A stretch of 64,000 nucleotides of DNA from G016234445 sp964438865 (GCA_964438865.1 CAYTMI010000004.1:62001-126000), one strand, 5' to 3'. Counted from the stretch's first letter, positions 26,192 to 35,197 are shown. Numbers and translations: made by a program. Notes: generated from the letters alone by a model not told the origin.

Positions 26192-26937
26192 GCCATCACC
26201 ATGCCGCCATCGACGTGGATGCACTGGCCGGTGATGTAGGCGGCTCCGGGCCCGGCGAGGAAGGCGACAAGCGGCGCCACTTCTTCCGGTTCGGCGAGCC
26301 GTTCAAGCGGAACCTGGCGGAGCACGGCTTCGACCTGCGCCTCCGTGAGGTTCGCGGTGATGTCCGTCTTGATGAACCCGGGGGCGATGGCGTTGACGGT
26401 GATGGCGCGCGATGCGACCTCCCGGGCCACGGCGCGGGTGAAGCCGATAAGGCCCGCTTTCGCGGCGGCGTAGTTCGCCTGGCCGGCGTTGCCCATCACT
26501 CCGACGACGCTGGAGATGTTGATGATGCGGCCCCCGCGGGCGCGAAGCATCGGCCGCATGGCGGCCTTGGTGACAAGAAAGGCGCCGCGGAGGTTGGTGT
26601 TGTGGACCGCGTCCCAGTCGGCCTCGGACATGCGCATAAGGAGGCCGTCGCGGGTGATCCCGGCGTTGTTGACGAGGATGTCCAGCCCGCCGAAGCGGTC
26701 CACGACGGCTTTGACGAGGGCCGCCGCGGCTGCCGGGTCCGCCACGTCGCCGGCGATCGCGAAGGCTTCGCCACCGGCGGCGGTGATCGCCTCGACCACG
26801 CCCTCCGCGGCTGCGGCGCCGGTGTTGTAGTTCACGCCGACTTTCGCGCCCCGGGCGGCGAGCTCAAGGCAAATGGCGCGGCCGATGCCGCGAGAGCCGC
26901 CCGTGACCAGGGCCACGCGGCCGTCGAGTTCTCCCAT
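26188..26937 (-). CDS. fabG: 3-oxoacyl-ACP reductase
   Basis: 249 residues, a classical short-chain dehydrogenase. The NADPH loop is TGGSRGIGRA, NNAG is followed by ITRDGLLMRM (FabG-specific), the catalytic Ser is in INISSVVGVMGN, and the YxxxK motif is YAAAK. It reduces 3-oxoacyl-ACP with NADPH. The position between fabD and acpP supports a fatty-acid role over other SDR activities. Confidence 0.94.
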   Translation of the reverse strand: MGELDGRVALVTGGSRGIGRAICLELAARGAKVGVNYNTGAAAAEGVVEAITAAGGEAFAIAGDVADPAAAAALVKAVVDRFGGLDILVNNAGITRDGLLMRMSEADWDAVHNTNLRGAFLVTKAAMRPMLRARGGRIINISSVVGVMGNAGQANYAAAKAGLIGFTRAVAREVASRAITVNAIAPGFIKTDITANLTEAQVEAVLRQVPLERLAEPEEVAPLVAFLAGPGAAYITGQCIHVDGGMVMA

Positions 26938-26947
26938 GTGGTCGCTC

Positions 26948-27901
26948 CTAGAGCTGGACGCGTACTGAAGTCGCGTCGTTCACGTTGATGCAATTGGACT
27001 TGCGGAGCATGCGCTTGATGATGGCGCTGAGCACCCGGCCGGGGCCGAATTCGATGAACGTCTCCACGCCGTGCTCGCCGAGGTAGTCGATGGTGCTGCT
27101 CCACTGAACCGGCCGGCAGACCTGGTCCACGAGTTCGTGGCGGATGGCGAGGGGGTCGCTGATTGGCGTGGCGGTGCAGTTGGCGATGACAGGCACCGCC
27201 GCGGCTTCGATCGCTGCCATGGCCACTGGTTGCACCATGCCGTCGCCCGCGGGCCGCATGAGCGAGCTGTGGAAGGCGCCGCTGACGCTGAGCGGGATGA
27301 CCTTCGCCGCGCCCCGGGCCTTTGCGTAGTCCAGCGCGCGGACGACGGCTTCACGCCGCCCGCCGATGACGATCTGGCCGGGCGCGTTGACGTTACAGAT
27401 CTCGGCGCCGGCTTCGCGGCAGATCTCTTCGCAATCGGTGATATCGAGGCCGAGGATGGCCGCAAGCGTGCCGGGGTTCTTGTCGCCGGCGGCCTGCATC
27501 AGTTCGCCACGGGTGCGGAGCAGGCGGATCGCCTCATCGAAGGGGAGAGCCCCCGCCGCGACGAGGGCTGAGTATTCGCCGAGGGAGTGCCCCGCGACGT
27601 AGGCGGGCTGGTGGAGGAGTTCGGGAGTGAGTTCGGTCGCGACCTTGAGCAGCGCGAGGCTGGTGACGGCGATCGCCGGTTGGGCGTTGCGAGTCAGCTG
27701 GAGGTCGGCTTCGGGGCCTTCGAAACAGAGGGTGCTGAGCTTGAAGCTCAGGATCTCGTCGGCTCGCTGGTAGAGTTCGCGGGCGGCGGGGAATTGCTCA
27801 TAGAGGTCTTTGCCCATGCCGACGGACTGCGCACCCTGTCCCGGAAAGACAAAGGCACGATCCCGGCGGACGGGCGGGTGGAGGGCGATGAACCCTGTCA
27901 T
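26948..27901 (-). CDS. fabD: Malonyl-CoA:ACP transacylase
   Basis: 317 residues. FPGQGAQSVGMGKDLYE opens the domain, the nucleophile Ser is in GHSLGEYSA, the malonyl-binding Arg is in RTRGELMQ, and the catalytic His is in SGAFHSSLM. FEGPEADLQLTRNAQPAI is also typical. The ATG at 27899-27901 is chosen because the frame further upstream overlaps rpmF. It supplies malonyl-ACP for chain elongation. Confidence 0.94.
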   Translation of the reverse strand: MTGFIALHPPVRRDRAFVFPGQGAQSVGMGKDLYEQFPAARELYQRADEILSFKLSTLCFEGPEADLQLTRNAQPAIAVTSLALLKVATELTPELLHQPAYVAGHSLGEYSALVAAGALPFDEAIRLLRTRGELMQAAGDKNPGTLAAILGLDITDCEEICREAGAEICNVNAPGQIVIGGRREAVVRALDYAKARGAAKVIPLSVSGAFHSSLMRPAGDGMVQPVAMAAIEAAAVPVIANCTATPISDPLAIRHELVDQVCRPVQWSSTIDYLGEHGVETFIEFGPGRVLSAIIKRMLRKSNCINVNDATSVRVQL

Positions 27902-27918
27902 CGCCGCGGGCGTCGCAG

Positions 27919-28116
27919 TTAGCCTTCCAGGTCGGGGGCCTGGATCTCGATCACTTCCCGCCCCCGGTAGGTCCCGCAGATGGGGCAGGCATGATGCGCC
28001 AGCCGAGGGCTCTTGCAGCGAGGGCAGTCCACGACGTGTGGCATCTGGATGCCGAGGTGGCTCCTGCGCTTGCCCTGGCGCGACTTGGGATATTTCCGCT
28101 TCGGAAGCGGGGGCAT
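27919..28116 (-). CDS. rpmF: 50S ribosomal protein L32
   Basis: 65 residues. The start MPPLPKRKYPKSRQGKRRSH is the standard L32 basic N-terminus. Two CxxC pairs (CPRC and CPIC) form a zinc-binding ribbon, so this is the zinc-bound form. AAGGAG precedes the ATG. It follows the yceD gene, a very common pairing in bacteria. Confidence 0.95.
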   Translation of the reverse strand: MPPLPKRKYPKSRQGKRRSHLGIQMPHVVDCPRCKSPRLAHHACPICGTYRGREVIEIQAPDLEG

Positions 28117-28136
28117 AGGTTATCTCCTTCAGATTC

Positions 28137-28637
28137 TCAGCCATTCTGTGCACGCTTTAGCGCTGCGAGTGGGGCCCATCGCGGGTCCGTGACGGTGCGG
28201 TCGCACTGGCAGGTTGCGATGCCAAGGTCCTGCCCGCAAACCGGGCAGATACCGGGGCAATCCGGACGGCAAAGCGGCTGCATCTCTGCAGCCATCTCGC
28301 TATATTGCCGCACAGCCTCCGTAATGTCGATCGTGTGGTTGAGGTTGATGAGGAAGACGTCGGGCTCCTCGGACGCCGGCAGGGGGGCGCCCGTGGCCAC
28401 ATCCACCTGCTGGTAGAAGATCTCTTCGAAGTCGATCGAGGCGGCGTAGCCGAACGGGGCCAGGCAACGGCTGCAGGATGCGTCGAGCACGACGTCGGCG
28501 CGGACGTGGACCAGCACCCCGCCCGGCGTGTGGGTGAGCTGGACGTCGCCGCGATGAACGGGCGGTTCCGCTTCGAGGGCGACATGGCGGGTGGCGCCAA
28601 CCGGTTCGCGGAGGAGGAGAGAGACGTTGAATTGCAT
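28137..28637 (-). CDS. yceD: YceD/DUF177 family protein
   Basis: 166 residues. The core shows DVVLDASCSRCLAPFGY (first CxxC), FEEIFYQ, LINLNHTIDITEAVRQY and CRPDCPGICPVCGQDLG, as in DUF177. The family is linked to 23S rRNA accumulation and sits next to rpmF in most bacteria. It is the first gene of the long leftward run, 32 bases after its own TATACT box. Confidence 0.9.
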   Translation of the reverse strand: MQFNVSLLLREPVGATRHVALEAEPPVHRGDVQLTHTPGGVLVHVRADVVLDASCSRCLAPFGYAASIDFEEIFYQQVDVATGAPLPASEEPDVFLINLNHTIDITEAVRQYSEMAAEMQPLCRPDCPGICPVCGQDLGIATCQCDRTVTDPRWAPLAALKRAQNG

Positions 28638-28668
28638 CGTGGGTCACCTCACGACCGGAGGTAAGCCC

Positions 28669-28696
28669 AGTATAGCGGCCGCCGTTTCCCGGTCAG
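28669..28696 (-). promoter_or_regulatory. Promoter of the yceD-rpmF-fab-tat run
   Basis: On the minus strand CTGACC (28691-28696), a 16-base spacer and TATACT (28669-28674). It lies 32 bases before the yceD start and points into the whole leftward gene run. Confidence 0.5.
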
Positions 28697-28770
28697 CCCG
28701 GGAATCGGTGCCATAATGCCGATGGTGCGTGACGATTCGGGAAATCCGTGGCAAAGAGGGCCCGGACCCG

Positions 28771-28799
28771 TTGAAACGCGCTCCGTTAGCCGCTACGGT
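28771..28799 (+). promoter_or_regulatory. Promoter of the zinc-ribbon protein and recombinase genes
   Basis: TTGAAA (28771-28776), a 17-base spacer and TACGGT (28794-28799). The first start codon is GTG 28817. Confidence 0.5.
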
Positions 28800-28816
28800 T
28801 AGGCTCTGGAGGCGCT

Positions 28817-29518
28817 GTGAGCGAAGTCCTCGACATCCTTACCCTGCAGGGCTTTGACGACGAAGCGGCGACCCTCCGCGCGGCTCTCGCCGATGTCGAG
28901 CAGCGCCTCCTGGGAGACCCTGAACTGGTGGAAGCCAGGCGGCTGCTGGGCGAAGCCGAGGCGGCACTGAAAGCGGTGCGGGGCGACCAACGCCGGCTCG
29001 AAGACGAAGTCGCGCGCCTTCGCGACAAGATCGCGCCGGAAGAGAAGCGGCTCTACGACGGCTCGGTCCGCAACCCGAAGGAACTGAGCAACATCCAGCA
29101 CGAACTGGAAGCGCTCACGGCCCAGCGGACCAGGTTCGAAGACCAGTTGCTGGAGGTGCTGGCGAAGCTGGAAGTGGCTACGACTGCCCGCCAGGCCGCG
29201 GCGGCGAAAGTCCAGCACCTCGAGGCGCAGTGGGAGCAGCAATCGCAGCAGTTGCGGCACGATGCGCTCAGGCTGACGGACGCGATCACGCGGGCCGACC
29301 TGAAGCGAGAGGCGCAAAAGGCGAAGATCAGCCCCCGATCGTTTCAGATGTACGAAGACCTCCGCCGCCGCAAAGGCGGTCTCGCGGTGGCGCGGACGCA
29401 GGGCGGGGCCTGCACCGGCTGCCGGGTCTCGCTTCCGGATGCGGTCCGCAAGAAGGTCTTTTCGCCGGTCTTCATCGTGCAGTGTCCGAACTGCGAACGA
29501 ATCCTCGCGGCGGGGTAA
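28817..29518 (+). CDS. C4-type zinc-ribbon coiled-coil protein (COG1579)
   Basis: 233 residues. Residues 10-190 are a long antiparallel coiled coil, heavy in Glu, Arg, Ala and Leu. NPKELSNIQHELEAL is the conserved hairpin signature of COG1579. A C-terminal zinc ribbon follows, with CTGC and CPNC (about residues 205-230). The family has been linked to translation and to RNase HI neighbours, but its role here is not proven. GTG start with GGAGG 4 bases upstream. The recombinase begins 3 bases after the stop. Confidence 0.85.
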   Translation: MSEVLDILTLQGFDDEAATLRAALADVEQRLLGDPELVEARRLLGEAEAALKAVRGDQRRLEDEVARLRDKIAPEEKRLYDGSVRNPKELSNIQHELEALTAQRTRFEDQLLEVLAKLEVATTARQAAAAKVQHLEAQWEQQSQQLRHDALRLTDAITRADLKREAQKAKISPRSFQMYEDLRRRKGGLAVARTQGGACTGCRVSLPDAVRKKVFSPVFIVQCPNCERILAAG

Positions 29519-29521
29519 GCG

Positions 29522-30937
29522 ATGCGCGCGGTCGGCTATTTTGTGGAAGGTGCGCGGCGGAATGGGGCCAAGCGCTCCATCGGTGATCAGAATCGCGCCT
29601 ACCTCGACTTCTGCCGTCAGCAGGGGTACGAAGTCGCGGCCACCTTCGTGGACACAGACGAGACCGAGAGCGCCGAGAGCGGATTCCGCCAGATGCTCAC
29701 CTTCCTCCACCGCGCCGACCGCGGATTCACGGTGGTGGCCGTCGATGGACTGGGGGCGTTGGGGAGCGACCTGGGGAAAGTGGCATTGAAGCTGCTCACC
29801 ATCGAAAGCACGGGGGTGCAAGTGATCTCCGCCTCCACGGGCCGGGAGACGGCGAAGGAGTTGCTGACGACCTGGGCCGACCGCGGCACGGGCACCCCGG
29901 TTTCCGAGCGTGTGAAGAGCGCCATGCGCCGGAAGGCGGTGAAGGGCGAGGTCCTGGGGCGCCCCCCCTATGGCTACCGCGTCGGCCCGCGGCAGCGGCT
30001 CGAACTGGTACCGGAAGAGACGGTGGTCGTCCGCTACATCTTCCGGCTCTACCTCCAGGAAGATATGGGCATCCGCCGGATCGCCGGCCAGTTGAACGAA
30101 GAGGGCATCACCACTCGCCGGGGCGGCAAATGGAGCATGGTGAGCGTCCGCGACCTGCTTCGAAACCGCGCTTACCTTGGCACCTACACGCGCTTCGGGG
30201 TGAAGGTCCCGGGGAGCCACCCCGCGCTCATCTCGCCCGAGGACTTCCGGCGGGTGCAGGAGCGTCTCCAGAGCCGGGGCGGCGGCGCGGTCGAACGGAC
30301 AGTCGTGCCCTTCCTGCTCAGCGGGCTGCTCTACTGCGGCCGCTGCGGGAACAAGCTGATCGGCGTCAGCCGCAAGCAGAAGTGGACGACGAAGGACGGG
30401 TCGGAGCACAGCTCCGCTTATCGCTACTACCAGTGCGAAAGCCGCACGAACCAGAGCAGTTGCGGCTACAACACCCAGCGCGCCGCTGAACTTCAGGCGC
30501 GCCTGCGGACCATGCTCTCGGAAGACACCACCGCGGTCAGCCGCGTCCGCCGGGCGGGGAACGTCGATTCCTACGTGCTGGACCTCATGGGGCAGGTGGA
30601 CCGGGTGGAATCGCGGATGAAGCGCACCCGCCGGCAGGTGGAGGACCTGGTGGCCGACGCGGCCCACGGGCACATTACGCTCGAACGGATGCGCTCTCTC
30701 GGCGCCGAACTGGCGAATGACCAGCAGGGGCTGGAAGGGGAACTGGCCGCAGCACGGGCCCGGCTCGCAGCCCAGCAATCCGAGGCCGAACGCCGCCGCC
30801 ACCTCGAAGAGACCCGGCTCAGGCTCGTGCGTGACTGGGAGTCACTCGATTTCGCGGCGCTCCAGGCCGCCCTCCGCGAAGTCGTCGACCGCGTGGAGAT
30901 CGACGGCGACGACGCGAAGCTCTTCCTGAGGCCGTAG
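29522..30937 (+). CDS. Large serine recombinase family protein, catalytic residues lost
   Basis: 471 residues. The resolvase domain (1-130) aligns without gaps to the start of gamma-delta resolvase, but Arg8 is Val, the nucleophile Ser10 is Gly, and the DRLGR motif reads DGLGA (75-79). The rest looks intact: the recombinase DNA-binding domain (LGRPPYGY... to LLRNRAYLGTYTRFG), a zinc ribbon with CGRCG and QCESRTNQSSCGYN, and a C-terminal coiled coil (370-450). No stop or frameshift is present. It should bind DNA but not cut it. Codon use matches neighbours and no att sites are seen. Confidence 0.85.
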   Translation: MRAVGYFVEGARRNGAKRSIGDQNRAYLDFCRQQGYEVAATFVDTDETESAESGFRQMLTFLHRADRGFTVVAVDGLGALGSDLGKVALKLLTIESTGVQVISASTGRETAKELLTTWADRGTGTPVSERVKSAMRRKAVKGEVLGRPPYGYRVGPRQRLELVPEETVVVRYIFRLYLQEDMGIRRIAGQLNEEGITTRRGGKWSMVSVRDLLRNRAYLGTYTRFGVKVPGSHPALISPEDFRRVQERLQSRGGGAVERTVVPFLLSGLLYCGRCGNKLIGVSRKQKWTTKDGSEHSSAYRYYQCESRTNQSSCGYNTQRAAELQARLRTMLSEDTTAVSRVRRAGNVDSYVLDLMGQVDRVESRMKRTRRQVEDLVADAAHGHITLERMRSLGAELANDQQGLEGELAAARARLAAQQSEAERRRHLEETRLRLVRDWESLDFAALQAALREVVDRVEIDGDDAKLFLRP

Positions 30938-31043
30938 GGGACAGGGTCGAAGGGTCCCCGGAAACGGGTCCGGGCGGCCGTTACCAGGCACTGGCCCACC
31001 CGCCGGAAGATGAGCGGAAGACTGAGCCGCCCGGAGGCAGCCC

Positions 31044-31349
31044 GTGCCACAGGAACCGGAGACCGCCGAAGTGTTTCGACGGATCACCGTGGTGAAGGCG
31101 GCCGTGCTGCGCGAACTGGCCGACGGATGGAACGAGCGCGAGGCAGGCGAACGCCTTGGCGAGCCCTACGCAACCGTGCGCGCGCAGGTCGCCGGCCTGA
31201 CGCGGATCGTCGGCCTGTCGTCCGTCCGGGAGCTTGGTTGTTGGTGGCGGGAACAGCGGGGGGCGTGGGTGATGTTCATGGTGGCGGAATCGGGTGCTCG
31301 TCCGCACGAAATTGATCAGGTACGTGAAAAGCGTACCAACCGTATCTAG
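31044..31349 (+). CDS. Small LuxR-type helix-turn-helix protein
   Basis: 101 residues with a GTG start. Residues 18-75 match a GerE/LuxR DNA-binding domain: VLRELADGWNEREAGERLG (helices 1-2), then the recognition helix TVRAQVAGLTRIVGLSSV. No receiver or sensor domain is attached. The C-terminal 25 residues are unrelated and basic. It begins 106 bases after the recombinase and probably has its own transcription. Targets unknown. Confidence 0.65.
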   Translation: MPQEPETAEVFRRITVVKAAVLRELADGWNEREAGERLGEPYATVRAQVAGLTRIVGLSSVRELGCWWREQRGAWVMFMVAESGARPHEIDQVREKRTNRI

Positions 31350-31424
31350 ATTTCGTCTGACGCAGGGTTCAGGCTATGTCCAGTGGCTCCGGCCCCCGAC
31401 CGGCCGGCGCGCGGGAGGCGCAAC

Positions 31425-32204
31425 ATGGCTTCTCCCTCATGGGGACAGAACAGGCGGCGGCTCCTCGCCGCCGGGGCAATCGCGGCCGGGCTTATGGGCC
31501 TGGGGGCGGCGGCCTGTTCGGGCGACCCGGCCCAACCGGAGGCCACCGCGGCGCCGGGCAGCCCCGCGGCCGCAACGGCCACACCACCAAACGAAGCGAC
31601 GACAGCCCCCGCTTCCAGCCCAACCGGGACGGTGGTCGACACGCGCACACCAACAGGCTCTGGCGGAGGAGGTCCCGAGACCACTCTCCTGCCCAACCCT
31701 CCGCCACTTCCCTCCCCCGCCCCTATCCCCCAGTCCTGGGTAACGTTCCAACAGCAAGCTACCCAGGCGACCGCCGCGTTCACACTGCGGGTTCCGCCCA
31801 CCTGGACCCTGCCACCCACGTACCCCCGCCCATCGGTGCCGCCCCTCGACAATCACGGCTGGACGTTCACATCGTGGGTGCCCGCCGCGCAGGCTGCGAA
31901 GGGGCAGACGCTCCCCGACGCAGGAATCAAGCTGGACATCGGCTCCGAGAAGATTGGGCTAGCGCACAGTTCTTGTGCTATCAAGACCAGCTCCGTGACC
32001 CGGATCGGGAATGTGGACGCCCAGTACGGAGTGCTCAAGCCAGTTGCGCCGTCATCCACGAACCTCGACACGGTGTACAACTTCAAGTTCACTGTCTCGG
32101 GCTTTGAGTACTGCATCAGCGGGCTGTTCACAAAGTCGGCTGACCGCGCCGCGCTCGAGCAGACTTTCTCCCAGGTCATCAACTCACTGAGGTTCCTGCC
32201 ATGA
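31425..32204 (+). CDS. Secreted lipoprotein of unknown function
   Basis: 259 residues. The N-terminus has NRRRLLAAGAIAAGLMGLG followed by AAAC; the three arginines suggest a Tat-type lipoprotein signal with Cys31 lipidated. Residues 32-105 are a Pro/Ala/Thr/Ser-rich linker. A globular domain of about 150 residues follows, with two Cys in SSCAIKTSS and EYCISG that may form a disulfide. No family is recognised. ATG 31425 is preceded by GGGAGG at 7 bases. Confidence 0.7.
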   Translation: MASPSWGQNRRRLLAAGAIAAGLMGLGAAACSGDPAQPEATAAPGSPAAATATPPNEATTAPASSPTGTVVDTRTPTGSGGGGPETTLLPNPPPLPSPAPIPQSWVTFQQQATQATAAFTLRVPPTWTLPPTYPRPSVPPLDNHGWTFTSWVPAAQAAKGQTLPDAGIKLDIGSEKIGLAHSSCAIKTSSVTRIGNVDAQYGVLKPVAPSSTNLDTVYNFKFTVSGFEYCISGLFTKSADRAALEQTFSQVINSLRFLP

Positions 32205-32261
32205 AGATGCAGCATGTGCGTGGGCGCATGCCAGCCGTCAGCATGCTTGGCGCCTTCACAG

Positions 32262-32924
32262 TCACAGCTCTTCCCTCAGATGGGCGGTGGAGAGCGCGTC
32301 GGCGTATTCGTTCCAGCGTGAGCCATCGTGGGCACGGAGCCACTTGATCCGGGCGAGCGGCCGGGCTTTCGCCAGCGCGTAGGCTTGCTGCACCAGGTCC
32401 AGGTTCTTCACGGCGCCCTCTTTCCGCTTCCATCCCGCCTTCTCCCACCCCGCGGCCCATTTCGTCAGCGTGTTCACCACCAGCGCGCTGTCGGAGTAGA
32501 CGTCGATGGAATCTCCCGGCCCGAGCATGGAGAGCCCCCGAACCATCGCCGTCAACTCCATGCGATTGTTCGTGGTCGCCGGGTCGAAGCCGTGCTCCTG
32601 TGCCACCACCGTGCCATCGCGGACGTAGACCGCCCCCCAGCCGCCGGGGCCGGGGTTGCCCTGGCAGGAACCGTCAGTGAAGACGCCGGTCTGCGGCCCC
32701 CCGCCAAAGCGCAGCAGCACGTCCCCCAGCGTCAGGTTCTGAGTCCGCGTGACCGAGTTGCCCCGCACGCGCGGCTTCCCCGCCGCCTGCTTGCTCGCGC
32801 CGTTCGCCGGCCCACGGCAGTCCATGCAGGCCTTGGGCGTCCAGTTCGGATACTTCGCGCGGACCGCCGCTGGCAATTCGAACGCGTTTCCACAGGACTG
32901 GCAGGTCAACGTCTCTTCAGGCAT
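32262..32924 (-). CDS. rnhA: Ribonuclease HI with N-terminal zinc finger
   Basis: 220 residues. A small N-terminal zinc ribbon (CQSCG...CMDCRG, 8-38) precedes a basic linker and a complete RNase H domain (about 75-215). The carboxylates are in FTDGSCQGNPGPGGWG (Asp), NNRMELTAM (Glu), VYSDSALV (Asp) and NEYADAL (Asp). It cleaves RNA in RNA-DNA hybrids. The zinc finger replaces the hybrid-binding domain found in some other RNases H. A TATACT box lies 8 bases before ATG 32924, indicating a leaderless message; a TTG two codons upstream is possible. Confidence 0.88.
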   Translation of the reverse strand: MPEETLTCQSCGNAFELPAAVRAKYPNWTPKACMDCRGPANGASKQAAGKPRVRGNSVTRTQNLTLGDVLLRFGGGPQTGVFTDGSCQGNPGPGGWGAVYVRDGTVVAQEHGFDPATTNNRMELTAMVRGLSMLGPGDSIDVYSDSALVVNTLTKWAAGWEKAGWKRKEGAVKNLDLVQQAYALAKARPLARIKWLRAHDGSRWNEYADALSTAHLREEL

Positions 32925-32932
32925 CGGCAAGG

Positions 32933-32938
32933 AGTATA
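32933..32938 (-). promoter_or_regulatory. -10 box of rnhA
   Basis: TATACT on the minus strand, 8 bases from the ATG, with no Shine-Dalgarno sequence between them. Confidence 0.4.
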
Positions 32939-33005
32939 GGGTCGGTGCCGCTTACGGCTCCCGAGTCCCGCTCCACTCGCCTCCCGCGCGCGTGACCGCG
33001 ACCGA

Positions 33006-33040
33006 GAGGGCCCCCCGGTTCTCTGCCTGGGGGCCCCCTG
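33006..33040 (-). terminator. GC-rich hairpin after the multicopper oxidase gene
   Basis: AGGGCCCCCC and GGGGGCCCCCT flank a 12-base loop, forming a strong hairpin about 40 bases past the oxidase stop. There is no U tract, so it may act as a pause or 3'-end stabiliser rather than as an intrinsic terminator. Confidence 0.4.
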
Positions 33041-33079
33041 GGACGGTTCGGCGCCGGGCCGAGACGGTCAGGACAGCCT

Positions 33080-35197
33080 CTACACGATCTCCCAGCCGAA
33101 CATCATGTGATGGTCCTCGTGCGCGAGGTTGTGGCAGTGGGCCACATAGGACCCTCTGAAGGTTCGGAACTTCCGCACAACCACAACCGATTCGCCCGGG
33201 TCGAGCGCGACCACGTCTTCCTTGCCCGTGTCGTCGGGGTTCCTGGCGTCAGGAGCGGGTTGACCATTGCGCGTGACGACGCGGTGCTCCTCCTGGTGGA
33301 GGTGCATCGGATGAATCCAGCCACCGCTGCCGTTCTTGAGCTCCCACGCCTCCGTGGACCCCATCAACGGCTTCGCGAGAACGTGGGCGGGATCGAACTC
33401 CATGCCGTTGATTGCCCAATGGTTCTCCCCGCCAAGACCCTTTCGCTGCAGTTCGAACACCCGCCGATTGGTGATGAGATCCTGCAACTCGGCTGCTGCC
33501 GGGAGGGGGGGCGCTTCCCGCAGAGGGCCAACGGGCATCAGGCTGTTGTCGGGTGCGTCGTCACCGATGACGATCTTCAGCACTGGCACGAGGTACCGCC
33601 GGTCGGGCGAGTCCGGCTTTAGACCGTTCGTCATCTTCATGGTGTTGGTGAGATAGACGACGTCGCCCTTCCTCGTCGGGCTGCCGTCCATGTATTTCGT
33701 GAAGTCCACCACGAACTCGCGGCGCTTGGCCGGCCAAAGTTCGAACGAATCGCGCACCAGGGGTGACGGCAGGAGGCCGCCGTCGTTGGCGATCTGGGTG
33801 AACCTCATGCTCTGACGTCCGTCGGGGAGGCGATACTGGCCTTGCAGTTCGTCGCCCGAATACCCGAGCGAGACGGCGGTTTTCGGGCCCCCGGCCGAAC
33901 TCATGAGCTTGAAGTCGTAGACACGGGAGATGGACGCGTCGAGGAAGCGAAGGCGGTACTTGCGGCGCTTGACCGTCAGCACCGGCGAAGCCTTCCCGTT
34001 CACGGTGAAGACGTCGCCGACGAAACCCTTGGCCGGGAAGTGACGGAAGAACGACTGCCCCCACCACTCGGGATGGGTCTGCCCATCGTCCGAGTGCGCG
34101 TCCTGGTGCACGGTGATGCCGTCGTCGAGCCGGGTGTCATAGACCGCGAGGGGGATGTCGTAGTCGACGTCGAACGAGCCATCGGCGTTGTTCCGGCGGA
34201 CGCCCGGGAGCCGCAACCCGACCCGCTCGTCGCCGATATCTGTGCCGTTCTTAGGGTCGTAGATGGGGTAGAGGCCGACCATTCCCTTGTAGACGTTGGA
34301 CGACGTGAAGTCCATCCGGTGGTCATGGAACCAGAGAAAGGATTGCTTTTCGCGGTCGTCGCCGCCGGCGGGATAGTTGAGATAGAGGTTGTCGACCCAG
34401 AGTCCCGGGGCGTAGCCAGGGGCGTTGAACCTGGTCATCGTGTAGTTCGGGTTCCCATCGCTCTCGGGTGCCGTGTGGCCGTTGTGCAGATGGGTCAGGA
34501 AGGAATGGTCGGGTGTGCCGAAGTCCTGGCGAGCGAAGTTGCCGGGGTTCTTGTCGAGGTGATTCTCGAAGCGCACGATCGCGGGCCTGCCGTATTCGGC
34601 GTTGATCATGGGGCCGGGGAAGGTGCCATTGAAGGAATAAGTCGTACTGCCCGGCAGCAACCGCTTCGTCCCGGCCGGGTACGTCTTCTTGTTCGCGTCG
34701 TAGGAGACGGCCGGCCTCCCGTCCTTGCCGATGGGCAGAACCTGCGAAGACGTCACCCAGTGCTGGGCGACCTGGAGTTTGATTTGGTAAACTAGGGGCA
34801 GGGTCGCCGGCCAGATCTGGTGTGTGCCACCCCAACTGTCCTGCGCACCCACTCCCGGCCCGGGCGGCTTCGCCCAGGTGTCGACGACGGCCTTCGGCAC
34901 GGGGGCAAGGGCGCGTGGGATGGGCAAGGGATCGGTGAAGGGGCTCAGGATCAGCGGGCTCGTGGGAAAGACTTCGATGGTAGTGCCTAAGGCCCCCGCC
35001 ATCCAAATCCGCGGGCCCTTCGAAAGCAATATCGCCGCTGTCGTTCCGGTCCCGGTCAATGCAAGCCCGGCAATACCCGCTCCCACCACGCTTCCCTTCA
35101 GGAAGCGGCGGCGGGTGTTGCGGGCGCCGGGCGCCCTGCTTCCGGGCTCGTTTTGTCCCGGGGACTCTTGCCCCATTCGGTCGTTCTTCTCAAGCAT
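33080..35197 (-). CDS. Tat-exported multicopper oxidase
   Basis: 705 residues. Tat signal RRRFLKG is at 29-35, followed by a hydrophobic segment. All copper ligands are visible: HLHNGH (first HxH), WFHDHRMD (second), HPMHLHQEEH (HPxHxH) and the C-terminal HCHNLAHEDHHMM with the type 1 Cys, His and axial Met. The protein is longer than laccases (about 500), with inserts in the middle domain, and resembles CotA/bilirubin-oxidase-type or manganese-oxidising enzymes. It oxidises phenols or metals with O2 outside the cell. GGAGG precedes the ATG. Substrate not determinable. Confidence 0.88.
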   Translation of the reverse strand: MLEKNDRMGQESPGQNEPGSRAPGARNTRRRFLKGSVVGAGIAGLALTGTGTTAAILLSKGPRIWMAGALGTTIEVFPTSPLILSPFTDPLPIPRALAPVPKAVVDTWAKPPGPGVGAQDSWGGTHQIWPATLPLVYQIKLQVAQHWVTSSQVLPIGKDGRPAVSYDANKKTYPAGTKRLLPGSTTYSFNGTFPGPMINAEYGRPAIVRFENHLDKNPGNFARQDFGTPDHSFLTHLHNGHTAPESDGNPNYTMTRFNAPGYAPGLWVDNLYLNYPAGGDDREKQSFLWFHDHRMDFTSSNVYKGMVGLYPIYDPKNGTDIGDERVGLRLPGVRRNNADGSFDVDYDIPLAVYDTRLDDGITVHQDAHSDDGQTHPEWWGQSFFRHFPAKGFVGDVFTVNGKASPVLTVKRRKYRLRFLDASISRVYDFKLMSSAGGPKTAVSLGYSGDELQGQYRLPDGRQSMRFTQIANDGGLLPSPLVRDSFELWPAKRREFVVDFTKYMDGSPTRKGDVVYLTNTMKMTNGLKPDSPDRRYLVPVLKIVIGDDAPDNSLMPVGPLREAPPLPAAAELQDLITNRRVFELQRKGLGGENHWAINGMEFDPAHVLAKPLMGSTEAWELKNGSGGWIHPMHLHQEEHRVVTRNGQPAPDARNPDDTGKEDVVALDPGESVVVVRKFRTFRGSYVAHCHNLAHEDHHMMFGWEIV

